From an uncultured Flavihumibacter sp. (lineage in GTDB: Bacteria > Bacteroidota > Bacteroidia > Chitinophagales > Chitinophagaceae), in assembly GCA_902168105.1 (NCBI GenBank), contig CABHOY010000015.1, forward strand, positions 1-64,000: a stretch of DNA of 64,000 nt, read 5' to 3'. Below are positions 33,961-42,192 of this stretch, in pieces (position 1 is the first letter of the stretch; every line of letters starts with the position of its first letter). Under the pieces are notes generated by a model. That model saw nothing but the letters and a program-made list of their open reading frames with translations. It ran no database searches and was not told where the DNA came from. The position numbers and the translations under genes were made by a program.

Positions 33961-35061
33961 TTAGCAGTCTTTCAAGAACTGTTTAGTGATGAAGTCAGTG
34001 ACTGCTACCAGGTCATTGGTATCTGCATAAACCTGTAGCTGCTGATCGGCGCCGGTCCCGTTATTCAGGATATGACGGGTATGTTCGACATAATGGCGGC
34101 TGCCCAGATCGTCTACCACATCATCCACAAAATCAAGAAGTTCAGCGATGAGCGCCCGGGCATTCACTTCTTCCTCCTTACCGAAATCGATCAGGTTTCC
34201 GTCAATGCCATAACGGGAAGCGCGCCATTTGTTCTCATTGACCAGGGCGCGGTTGTATATGATGAAGTTCAGGTTCTGCATACGCAGCTTGTAGATCTTG
34301 GCGCATAATGCCTGGAAGAGTGCTGCCAGGGTACAGGTCTCCTTTACGGTAAGAGGCACGTCGCAGATGCGGAATTCTACAGTATCAAAGTATGGATGTA
34401 CCCGGAGGTCCCACCATACCTTTTTTGCATTGTCTATACAATTGGTCTTTACCAGCAGCTTGATATATTTATCATATTCCTCTATGCTGGCAAAGTAGTC
34501 GGGAATGCCGGTACGGGGGAATTTATCAAAGACTTTTGTGCGGTAAGATTTAAAGCCGGTATTACGGCCTTCCCAGAAAGGGGAGTTGGTGCTGAGCGCA
34601 AATACGTGCGGCAGGAAATAACGTACGGAATTGGCAATATGCAGGGCCATCTCCCTGTTTTCGATGCCCACATGTACATGCAGTCCGAAAATGAGATTTG
34701 AACGGGCGGCGTCCTGCATTTCGGTCACGATCTCGAAATAACGGGGATGGTCCGTAATGAGCTGCAATTCCCAGTTAGAAAAAGGATGTGTGCCGGAAGC
34801 GCCGATGCTGAAACCAAGGTCCCCGGCTATCTGTGAAATAGTGCGGCGTAACATGGATACGTCTTCACAGGCTTCGTCAATATTAGCGCATACCTGTGTC
34901 CCTACTTCAACTACCGCCTGGTGGAACTCTGCTTTTACTTTGTCACGAAGCACCCTGTGGGCCTGTTCTACGATCTTTTGTTCATGAGACCTGAGTTCAC
35001 GGGTTACCGGGTCCATGACCATATATTCCTCTTCAATACCGAGGGTGAAATTCTTGAGCAT
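33961..35061 (-). CDS. Carboxylate-amine ligase (GCS2 / YbdK type)
   Basis: 366 residues, normal for YbdK-like glutamate-cysteine ligase 2 family members. Seen: LGIEEEYMVMDP (metal-binding Glu cluster), VEVGTQVCANIDEA, GASGTHPFSNW, FGLHVHVGIENREMAL and VEFRICDVPLTV. The family joins a carboxylate to an amine using ATP; some members have weak gamma-glutamyl-cysteine ligase activity (family knowledge). The position within a cluster of two ATP-grasp proteins and a GATase argues for a dedicated small-molecule pathway rather than glutathione synthesis. Confidence 0.9.
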   Translation of the reverse strand: MLKNFTLGIEEEYMVMDPVTRELRSHEQKIVEQAHRVLRDKVKAEFHQAVVEVGTQVCANIDEACEDVSMLRRTISQIAGDLGFSIGASGTHPFSNWELQLITDHPRYFEIVTEMQDAARSNLIFGLHVHVGIENREMALHIANSVRYFLPHVFALSTNSPFWEGRNTGFKSYRTKVFDKFPRTGIPDYFASIEEYDKYIKLLVKTNCIDNAKKVWWDLRVHPYFDTVEFRICDVPLTVKETCTLAALFQALCAKIYKLRMQNLNFIIYNRALVNENKWRASRYGIDGNLIDFGKEEEVNARALIAELLDFVDDVVDDLGSRHYVEHTRHILNNGTGADQQLQVYADTNDLVAVTDFITKQFLKDC

Positions 35062-35082
35062 TGTGGTGTATAATCAATTACT

Positions 35083-35122
35083 AATGGCGAAATGGCTGAT
35101 CACGGATCCGTGATCCGCCATT
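35083..35122. repeat. Palindromic element inside the amidoligase cluster
   Basis: The 18-base perfect palindrome GATCACGGATCCGTGATC (35098-35115) is nested in a 7-bp outer stem AATGGCG (35083-35089) / CGCCATT (35116-35122). It lies in the 74-base gap between the ATP-grasp and GCS2 genes. It has no T run on the minus strand, so an operator, processing site or attenuator is as likely as a terminator. Confidence 0.5.
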
Positions 35123-35135
35123 TAAGCTACCAAAG

Positions 35136-36245
35136 TTATTCTTTCTTTTTAGTCTTTTTGACCACTGTTTTTTTTGCCGGAATTTCTGTTGTTACTCCCT
35201 CTGGTTCTTTTCCTTGTTTTGCGTCCTTAGGCGTTTTAGCGGGCGATACTGCGGCAGGCTTTTTAGCAGCAGCCTTTTTGGCGCCGGGAACGATGGCCGT
35301 TTGCTGGCCATGAATAGCATGCTGCAGGAAATTGCCCCAGGTAAGATTGTCGGTACCCGGCGTTTGTTGCTGGGCGCGCTGGATGGCATAGGTAGCTGCC
35401 GTTTCCACCACCCACTCGAAGTTTTCAGCACCGATCACCTTTTCTTTGGTTTCGGGCGCAGGGTTCCAGAAGTCGATTACATATGGTACGCCATTGCGGA
35501 TGGCAATTTCTACCGAATTGAAGTCATACCCCAGGTACTGGTTAAGTCTTGCTACCTGATCGGCGACTACATTTATCAAAGAGCTATCGCCATTGTCTTC
35601 CGCCAGGTAACGCTGATTTTCCGGTTGGTATGGATCGTAAGGGATCACCCGCACGTACCTTCCGCCGATGCAATAACAACGGTAATAAGATTCATACTTG
35701 ATCTCTTCCTGCAGCATCATCACCAGCTGTCCTGTACGGGCATGTTGTGCAAAGAACTCCTCACGGTCATGTATTTTATACACATGTTTCCAGCCGCCGC
35801 CATTGTATGGTTTCATGTAGGCAGGGAAACCGATATGTTCAAAGATGCCATCCCAGTCAAAAGGGTACACCAGGTTCCTGAATGACTGGTCGTTGGTATT
35901 CAACGGCAGTTCCCTGGAAGGGATAAGCGCCGTTTTAGGTACCTGTATGCCTGTTCTGTGGGCAAGTTCATTGTTGACAAACTTATCGTCAGCACTCCAC
36001 CAGAAAGGATTATTAATAACGGCTGTACCATCCAGCGCTGCCTGTTTAAGCCAGGTGCGGTAGAACGGAACATCCTGTGAGATGCGGTCAAGAAGAACTG
36101 CATATCCGGAAGGAACGCCCTGTAACACCTTATCGATGGATACAGCTTCTGCAGTGATATCATCTATTTGCTTTTCATTCACACGATCAATAAATGCCTG
36201 AGGAAAACCATTTTCCTGGCCGAAGAGAAGTCCTATTTTTTTCAT
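35136..36245 (-). CDS. ATP-grasp ligase with Lys/Ala-rich C-terminal tail
   Basis: 369 residues. The ATP-grasp core is seen in FPAYMKPYNGGGWKHVYKI (Lys plus glycine loop), LVMMLQEEIKYESYYR and the metal end VIDFWNPAPETKEKV. This is a RimK-like arrangement. From about residue 318 the protein continues as a basic tail rich in Ala, Lys and Pro (AKKAAAKKPAAVSPAKTPK, ending KKTVVKKTKKKE), like histone H1-type or nucleic-acid-binding tails. The tail is unusual for this enzyme class. Second gene of the cluster, 150 bases after the esterase. Confidence 0.85.
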   Translation of the reverse strand: MKKIGLLFGQENGFPQAFIDRVNEKQIDDITAEAVSIDKVLQGVPSGYAVLLDRISQDVPFYRTWLKQAALDGTAVINNPFWWSADDKFVNNELAHRTGIQVPKTALIPSRELPLNTNDQSFRNLVYPFDWDGIFEHIGFPAYMKPYNGGGWKHVYKIHDREEFFAQHARTGQLVMMLQEEIKYESYYRCYCIGGRYVRVIPYDPYQPENQRYLAEDNGDSSLINVVADQVARLNQYLGYDFNSVEIAIRNGVPYVIDFWNPAPETKEKVIGAENFEWVVETAATYAIQRAQQQTPGTDNLTWGNFLQHAIHGQQTAIVPGAKKAAAKKPAAVSPAKTPKDAKQGKEPEGVTTEIPAKKTVVKKTKKKE

Positions 36246-36395
36246 CTGTAAAGAGTTTTACTGTTTGGTTATCCGTCGTTTATAACAGCAGCGTTTGAGA
36301 CTCAATATTCGCGCCAACAGCGGTTCTCATACCGCGGGGCCAGTTGGCTGTCCTGTACGTTTACGAAATACACAGAAGTACTGGGGCCGCTATCC

Positions 36396-37103
36396 CTATT
36401 TGATCAGGGACAGGTAGTAGGGGAGCATTTCCAGCCATGTTGACCAGTCATGCGTCCTGTTGGGCCTCACGTCCAGCCAGTGCATAATGCCTTTGTTTGT
36501 AAGGATGCCGGACATTGTTTCATTCTGACTGCGGGTGATGTCTTTTTCTGCTACGCCCAATATGATCCCCATGCGCCACAGGGCCTCATGAGGATTGTCC
36601 GGCATAAAGTCCACCGGATTATGATAATATACGTTGTCGTCATAATGGCCGTTAAGTCTTGGCCGCACATCAAAAACACCGCTAAGGCTGAACAGATAGG
36701 AGACTCTTTCCGGATAGCGAAAGGCGAAATTAGCAGCATGATATCCGCCAAAACTGCAGCCTGCCACCGCTACACGGTGAATACCTGTTTCCATTGTCAC
36801 TCTTTCCAATACTTCTTCGCGAAGCATACTGTCATACCTGATATGATTGAGCGCTCTTTGTGCCGGAGAGATATGTGCATTATACCAGCTGTTGGTATCC
36901 ACACTGTCAGGACAGTAGATCCTGATCAGCTGATTGTCTACAAACCATTGTAAGGCTTGTATCAGTCCATTGTCCCTGTGTTCCTGATGCCGCCCCATAG
37001 ATGTCGGAAAGAGTATCAGCGGATATCCCTCATCTCCGTACACCAGCATTTCAAATTCATGGCCCAGGTGTGGGGAATGCCATTTGTAATGTTGTTCCTG
37101 CAT
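36396..37103 (-). CDS. Esterase of the alpha/beta-hydrolase (Esterase_D-like) family
   Basis: The start at 37103 (MQEQHYKWHSPHLGHEFEML) is chosen because the upstream in-frame extension to 37295 has no domain character. 235 residues. The nucleophile elbow is AGCSFGGYHAANFA (GCSFGG), with the late His in TNKGIMHWLDVRPNRTHDW. The GxSxG motif and the GHEFEMLVYG start fit the putative-esterase family. It could cleave an ester of the product made by the downstream ligases. First gene of the five-gene cluster. Substrate unknown. Confidence 0.85.
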   Translation of the reverse strand: MQEQHYKWHSPHLGHEFEMLVYGDEGYPLILFPTSMGRHQEHRDNGLIQALQWFVDNQLIRIYCPDSVDTNSWYNAHISPAQRALNHIRYDSMLREEVLERVTMETGIHRVAVAGCSFGGYHAANFAFRYPERVSYLFSLSGVFDVRPRLNGHYDDNVYYHNPVDFMPDNPHEALWRMGIILGVAEKDITRSQNETMSGILTNKGIMHWLDVRPNRTHDWSTWLEMLPYYLSLIK

Positions 37104-37182
37104 CGTTATAAATATAAAGAAAAAAGTGTAACGCTGTATAAACGGATGTTTAACAAATGTGTAGTGAGTCATAGAGACAAAA

Positions 37183-37208
37183 AAGGCTGACCATTGCGGC
37201 CAGCCCTT
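37183..37208 (-). terminator. Terminator of the Oar-like TonB receptor
   Basis: Arms AAGGCTGACC and GGCCAGCCCTT pair with one mismatch, and TTTTTTGT follows on the minus strand, 20 bases past the receptor stop. Confidence 0.72.
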
Positions 37209-37230
37209 CTTACTATATAAATTGCTTCGA

Positions 37231-40200
37231 TTATTTGAATGTATAGCGGAAGCCAAGCTGCGCCTGCCAGCGTGCTGACTGTACACCGAAATCATCGATG
37301 GTTGCTACAGTCTTGTTATCATTCTTAACAGGTGCTTTGAAGGTAAATTCCGGTGTGGTTCCATCAGCCGCAAAGCCCTTAAAGTTGATCAGACCATAGT
37401 TGTTATAGCTCATACCTGTACGGGTAGAGTAGATACGGCCCCAGTCGTTATTCAACATGTTACCCAGGTTGAAGATATCGAAGGTAACCTGAACAGTGTG
37501 GCGTTTACCGTTCTTCTGTCCAATGAAGATGTCCTGTGCTACGTGCAGATCGAAGATGTGAGTGAACGGAGTACGGTTACCATTCTTTTCAGCATATTGA
37601 CCTCTGCGGCTGTTCAGGTATTTGTCGCCTTTGATGAACGCATCCAGTGCAGCCCACTGCTGAGCGGCGGTAATAAGAGGAGTGGAACCGGACGCAGGGA
37701 GATCTACCAGGTTGATCTCTGCTTGAGTTCTAGGTATATAGATCAGGTTCAGACCCCTGTCACTGCTGGTGGTGTAATCTTTTACGATATTGATGGCAGG
37801 GTCGATATATCCGTAAGAGAACCTTTCGCCTGACTGTCCTGTGTAGTACAGTGATACCGTAGTAGCCAGATGTTTCAGGTACTCTTTCTTATAAGTTACA
37901 GATGCTACGATCCTTGAGCCTACGTCAAAAATAGAATAACCCAGATCAACGTCGTTACGGCCTCTTACGTTTGCTACCCTCCATTGTGAGGAGTTCTGAG
38001 AGGACTGACCATCGTTGATGGATTTAGAACGCCCGAAGGTGTAAGATGCAACAGCACTGAAGCCACCATAGAATGATTTCTGTAACTGTGCAGTCATGTT
38101 ATATGCATAACCTTTGCTGGTATTCTCAGCATACATGATGTCGGTATAGGCGCCTCTTGCTGCACCTACATTTTTCCAGATCGGGCGGGTGTCGGCGCTG
38201 TTGCCGGTCAGGTTGCCACCTGGAATGTACGACAGGTTATAATAAACAACGTTGTTGATGTTCTTTGTATAGATACCTTCCAGGGTACCGATCATGCCCC
38301 ATGGTAAACGTTGGTCAACAGCAAGGCTGGTCCTGAATACCTGTGGGAATTTGAAGTCCTTTGCAAAGAGGTCGATCTGTCCTGATGGCGCAACCGTAAT
38401 GCTAGGCTGGTTGAAAGGATTGCTGATGAAATCGATCTGCTGATTGGTCGGAGACTCAGGTTTGGTCGGATCGTAACGCAGGCTCATACCTCCCAGTGTT
38501 ACACCGTTGTTGTTGTACATACCACCCAGCCATACAAACGGAATGCGGCTGGTAAAAATACCGGCGCCGCCGCGTATCTGGGTTGTCTGATCTCCTTTCA
38601 CATCCCAGTTGAACGCGATACGAGGAGATAGTAGTATTTTGGAATCAGGTTTTGTACCTGTTTTTGCACCTTTGATATCCCAGTTACCAGCACTAACAAC
38701 AGCAGGTAAAATGTTGTTGTTGAAGTCTGCGTTGGTGGCAGGATTTTCCAGCAGCATAGGCAGGTCGGCACGGATACCAAGTGATAAGCGTAAACGGTCG
38801 TTCACCTGGTAGTCGTCCTGTGCATAGACACCCAGCTGCAGCGCCTTGAACTTAGCAGCGCCATTGGTATTATCTCCGGTAGTCTTATCTACTGCAGAGA
38901 ATGAACGCTGATATTGAACAGGAGATCTGTCCTGCATGAAATCATCCAGGTTAGCAAAAGTATAAGAACCATAGTTCTGACGGATAAACACATTCGTCAT
39001 ATTATAGAACTCGTTGCTTGTACCCAGGGAGATGGTATGTTTACCTCTGTACAGTTCCAGGTTATCGGTCAGGGTGAATACATCCTGTTTCAGCAGGTTG
39101 GCTACAGAAAATTCTTCAGTACCAAAGCTGATATTTTCCTGGGTAATGAATACGGATGTATAAGGTGAACCGGTAAAGTTACGGTCATCCCTTACAAAGT
39201 TTGCACCTACCAGCAGTGAGTTGGATGCCCTGTTGCTGAATTGGCTTTTCAGTTCAGCGGTAGTAGCGTTGGTAGTAGAAGGGAAGAGGATGCCTTTGTT
39301 AGCAAAAGTGATAGTTGAGGCGCTGGATTTACCAGGACTGAAACTTTCGCCATGTGTGTACTGGTGACGGATAGTGAATTTGTTAGACTCATTAATGTTC
39401 CAGTCAAGTCTTGCAAAGAACTTACGGCCATCCAGTGAGTTTTCAACTGTTTCATAACCACCCGGGTCATAACCTCCTGCTCTCAGTTTATCGGCGAGCT
39501 CAGACAGTTGAGCTTGTGTAGCATGAACGCTACCAGGGCCGTTCGCATATGTTTGATAAGTAAATGGCTGCGGACGGTTCTCTTTCTGCCACTCCGCATT
39601 CACGAAGAAGAACAGTTTATTCTTGATGATCGGACCGCCTAAACGCGCACCATAAGTTTTGGAAGAGAAATCTGCCAGTTTCATTCTCTTGCTCTCATCT
39701 TTGGTAGGAGTCTTACCTGCGAAGCTTTCATTACGCACGAAATAGTAAGCAGAACCTTCTATGTCGTTGGTACCGCTTCTGGTAACGGCGTTGATCGCGC
39801 CACCCGCAAAACCGCCTTGTTTCACGTCGAATGGGGATACGTTGATGTTGAACTGGTCGATGATATCAATACTGAAAGGAGAGATACCGATCTGACCACC
39901 GTTCGTACCATTTTCCGCCAGACCGAATACATCGTTCTGAACGGCGCCGTCTACGAAAGTAGCATTATACTTGTTGCTGGTACCGGCGATGGAGATAGTC
40001 TGGTTACCGCTTCCGTCTTTCGTCAGTTTAGCCTGTGGCGTCAAACGTACGAAGTCGGTCAGGTTCCTGCCCACAGTAGGCAACGCCTCGATCTGTGAAC
40101 GGTTCAGCACTGTCTGTGCACCCTTACGGCTTGAGTTGAACACGCCGCCGCTTCTCTGGGCTATAACCTGCACTTCCTTAATATCCTGGGCTTTTTCTCC

Positions 40201-40524
40201 CAGTTTCATGTTTAACCTGAATGGCTGGCCAAGCGCAAGGTAAATATCACCCTGGCTGAACTCTGTGTAGCCAATGTAAGAGGCTGTCACTTTGTACGGT
40301 CCGCCAACGTTCATGTTGGGGAGCCTGTAGTAACCTTGCACATCAGTAGTTGTACCATATTTGGAACCGGTAGGAACATGGATCACAACAACGGTTGCGC
40401 CAGGCAGGGCCTCATTAGCTGGTCCGGAGATCTTACCGACCATACTACTGGTTGTAACCTGGGCATAGGAATGAAATGCGATGAACAGGACAATGAATGT
40501 AGAGAGTAATCTTTTAAATCCCAT
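37231..40524 (-). CDS. Oar-like TonB-dependent outer-membrane receptor
   Basis: The start at 40524 (MGFKRLLSTFIVLFIAFHSYA) gives a clean signal peptide; an ATG nine codons upstream is less likely. About 1097 residues. A carboxypeptidase-regulatory-like domain (about 25-110; GKISGPANEALPGATVVV, TTDVQGYYRLP) precedes the plug (about 125-260; GRNLTDFVRLTPQ, GGFAGGAINAVTRSGTN). A large barrel ends in a terminal aromatic strand (QLGFRYTFK). The layout is that of Oar/OmpA-related TonB receptors common in Chitinophagaceae. No SusD partner is adjacent, so substrate is unlikely to be a classic PUL glycan. Confidence 0.92.
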   Translation of the reverse strand: MGFKRLLSTFIVLFIAFHSYAQVTTSSMVGKISGPANEALPGATVVVIHVPTGSKYGTTTDVQGYYRLPNMNVGGPYKVTASYIGYTEFSQGDIYLALGQPFRLNMKLGEKAQDIKEVQVIAQRSGGVFNSSRKGAQTVLNRSQIEALPTVGRNLTDFVRLTPQAKLTKDGSGNQTISIAGTSNKYNATFVDGAVQNDVFGLAENGTNGGQIGISPFSIDIIDQFNINVSPFDVKQGGFAGGAINAVTRSGTNDIEGSAYYFVRNESFAGKTPTKDESKRMKLADFSSKTYGARLGGPIIKNKLFFFVNAEWQKENRPQPFTYQTYANGPGSVHATQAQLSELADKLRAGGYDPGGYETVENSLDGRKFFARLDWNINESNKFTIRHQYTHGESFSPGKSSASTITFANKGILFPSTTNATTAELKSQFSNRASNSLLVGANFVRDDRNFTGSPYTSVFITQENISFGTEEFSVANLLKQDVFTLTDNLELYRGKHTISLGTSNEFYNMTNVFIRQNYGSYTFANLDDFMQDRSPVQYQRSFSAVDKTTGDNTNGAAKFKALQLGVYAQDDYQVNDRLRLSLGIRADLPMLLENPATNADFNNNILPAVVSAGNWDIKGAKTGTKPDSKILLSPRIAFNWDVKGDQTTQIRGGAGIFTSRIPFVWLGGMYNNNGVTLGGMSLRYDPTKPESPTNQQIDFISNPFNQPSITVAPSGQIDLFAKDFKFPQVFRTSLAVDQRLPWGMIGTLEGIYTKNINNVVYYNLSYIPGGNLTGNSADTRPIWKNVGAARGAYTDIMYAENTSKGYAYNMTAQLQKSFYGGFSAVASYTFGRSKSINDGQSSQNSSQWRVANVRGRNDVDLGYSIFDVGSRIVASVTYKKEYLKHLATTVSLYYTGQSGERFSYGYIDPAINIVKDYTTSSDRGLNLIYIPRTQAEINLVDLPASGSTPLITAAQQWAALDAFIKGDKYLNSRRGQYAEKNGNRTPFTHIFDLHVAQDIFIGQKNGKRHTVQVTFDIFNLGNMLNNDWGRIYSTRTGMSYNNYGLINFKGFAADGTTPEFTFKAPVKNDNKTVATIDDFGVQSARWQAQLGFRYTFK

Positions 40525-40551
40525 AAATGAGCGATTTGATTTATGACGCAA

Positions 40552-40891
40552 AGGTGGCGAATAAAGTTTTACAGATTTTAACTAGAAATTAACAAATTGT
40601 TAAGCGATTGACTATATTAGTTTCCGAGGATATTATTTTGGATAGCCACTAGTTTAAACAGGCATTTCGTCGAGTTTGTTCAAGGATTTGCCCCAGAAAT
40701 TCTAAAAAATCGAATAGAATATCTTTGAAATACTTAGAATATTGCCGCGTAAGTATAAAACATATACTTATCAACCCGGATCTTTATATGGTTTAATGCT
40801 ATATACAGGCAGTGATATTTAAGTAAGTAGATAGGAGAGGGTGGGGACCTATTTTTACCATAACTTTGCAAATCAACTTTAATAAAGCGCT
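40552..40891. other. Divergent intergenic region between TonB receptor and ribBA
   Basis: About 340 AT-rich bases. The only recognisable element is the -7-like box before ribBA. I see no FMN riboswitch consensus here, although ribBA is a frequent FMN-riboswitch target in other phyla. Confidence 0.5.
40861..40868 (+). promoter_or_regulatory. -7 promoter element of ribBA
   Basis: TAACTTTG matches TAnnTTTG exactly and lies 23 bases before the start codon. A TTG at the expected -33 distance is not evident. Confidence 0.45.
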
Positions 40892-42094
40892 ATGCTAGAT
40901 ACAATAGAATCAGCCATAGAAGATATCAGGAACGGTAAGCTGGTAATAGTCGTAGATGACGAGGACAGGGAAAATGAGGGCGATTTCATCACAGCAGCAA
41001 GGAATGTAACTCCGGAGATCATCAATTTTATGAGCCGTTACGGCCGTGGTTTAATATGTGCACCGCTGGTAGAAGAACGTTGCGATGAACTGAAACTGGA
41101 GATGATGGTGCGTGACAACACCGCCCTGCACCAGACACCTTTTACCGTATCTGTGGACCTTCTGGGTCACGGCTGCACCACCGGTATCTCTGCCCATGAC
41201 CGCGCCAAAACGGTTCAGGCACTGATCGATCCTAATACACGTCCCGAAGAACTGGGAAAACCCGGTCATATCTTCCCCTTAAAGGCAAAAAGCGGCGGCG
41301 TACTGCGTCGTACCGGCCACACCGAGGCAACGATCGACCTGGCCAGACTGGCTGGTTTCGAACCTGCCGGCGTACTGGTCGAGATCATGAATGAAGATGG
41401 CTCTATGGCCCGCCTCCCGGAACTGCGGGAAATTGCCAACCAATTCGATCTGAAGCTCATCTCCATAAAAGACCTGATCGAATACCGCCTCGAAAAGGAA
41501 ACCCTGATCGAAGAACAGGTAACCGTACATATGCCTACCGAATACGGCGATTTCGAACTGGTGGCTTTTAAACAGCTGAACTCCGGCGACCTGCATATGG
41601 CCCTGAAAAAAGGCTCATGGGAGAAAGGAGAACCAGTACTGGTACGTATCCACTCCTCCTGCGTAACCGGCGATATCCTGCACTCGCTTCGCTGCGATTG
41701 CGGTGAGCAGCTACACAAGGCCATGGAAATGGTAGAACGTGAAGGCAAAGGCCTGATCCTCTACATGAACCAGGAAGGCCGTGGCATCGGTTTGCTGAAT
41801 AAACTGAAAGCCTACAAGCTGCAGGAAGACGGTAGGGATACCGTACAGGCGAACCTGGAACTGGGCTTTAAAATGGACGAACGCGACTATGGAGTAGGAG
41901 CACAGATCCTGCGTCATCTGAACATTACCAAAATGCGCCTGATCACCAATAACCCCCGTAAAAGGGCCGGTTTAAAGGGATATGGCCTCGAAGTGGTAGA
42001 GAATGTACCGATCGAAGTACATCCTAATCCACATAACGAATTCTATCTCAAGACCAAACGCGATAAGCTAGGTCATGAGATCCTGAAAGGTTGA
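40892..42094 (+). CDS. ribBA: Bifunctional DHBP synthase / GTP cyclohydrolase II
   Basis: 400 residues. The RibB half (1-200) has [11 protein letters not shown] (metal-binding acidic motif), [25 protein letters not shown] and [11 protein letters not shown]. The RibA half (205-400) has the zinc motif [28 protein letters not shown] and [11 protein letters not shown]...[13 protein letters not shown]. It makes both riboflavin precursors from ribulose 5-phosphate and GTP. All catalytic motifs are present. It ends before a 29-bp perfect palindromic terminator shared with TamB. Confidence 0.96.
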   Translation: MLDTIESAIEDIRNGKLVIVVDDEDRENEGDFITAARNVTPEIINFMSRYGRGLICAPLVEERCDELKLEMMVRDNTALHQTPFTVSVDLLGHGCTTGISAHDRAKTVQALIDPNTRPEELGKPGHIFPLKAKSGGVLRRTGHTEATIDLARLAGFEPAGVLVEIMNEDGSMARLPELREIANQFDLKLISIKDLIEYRLEKETLIEEQVTVHMPTEYGDFELVAFKQLNSGDLHMALKKGSWEKGEPVLVRIHSSCVTGDILHSLRCDCGEQLHKAMEMVEREGKGLILYMNQEGRGIGLLNKLKAYKLQEDGRDTVQANLELGFKMDERDYGVGAQILRHLNITKMRLITNNPRKRAGLKGYGLEVVENVPIEVHPNPHNEFYLKTKRDKLGHEILKG

Positions 42095-42101
42095 TCTTTC
42101 A

Positions 42102-42165
42102 GACCATGATATAAAAGAAAAAGGAATCAGTTTGCGCTGATTCCTTTTTCTTTTATATCATGGTC
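42102..42165. terminator. Bidirectional terminator with 29-bp perfect stem
   Basis: Arm 42102-42130 is the exact reverse complement of arm 42137-42165 (29 of 29 bases), with a 6-base loop. The A-rich and T-rich flanks of the arms supply a T run in both directions. It lies between the convergent ribBA and TamB genes. Confidence 0.92.
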
Positions 42166-42192
42166 GAACAAGCGCCGAACAAGCAAACCTGC

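Noticed and set aside
40552..40891. FMN riboswitch upstream of ribBA
   Set aside because: No RFN-type conserved elements could be read; only a -7-like box is visible.
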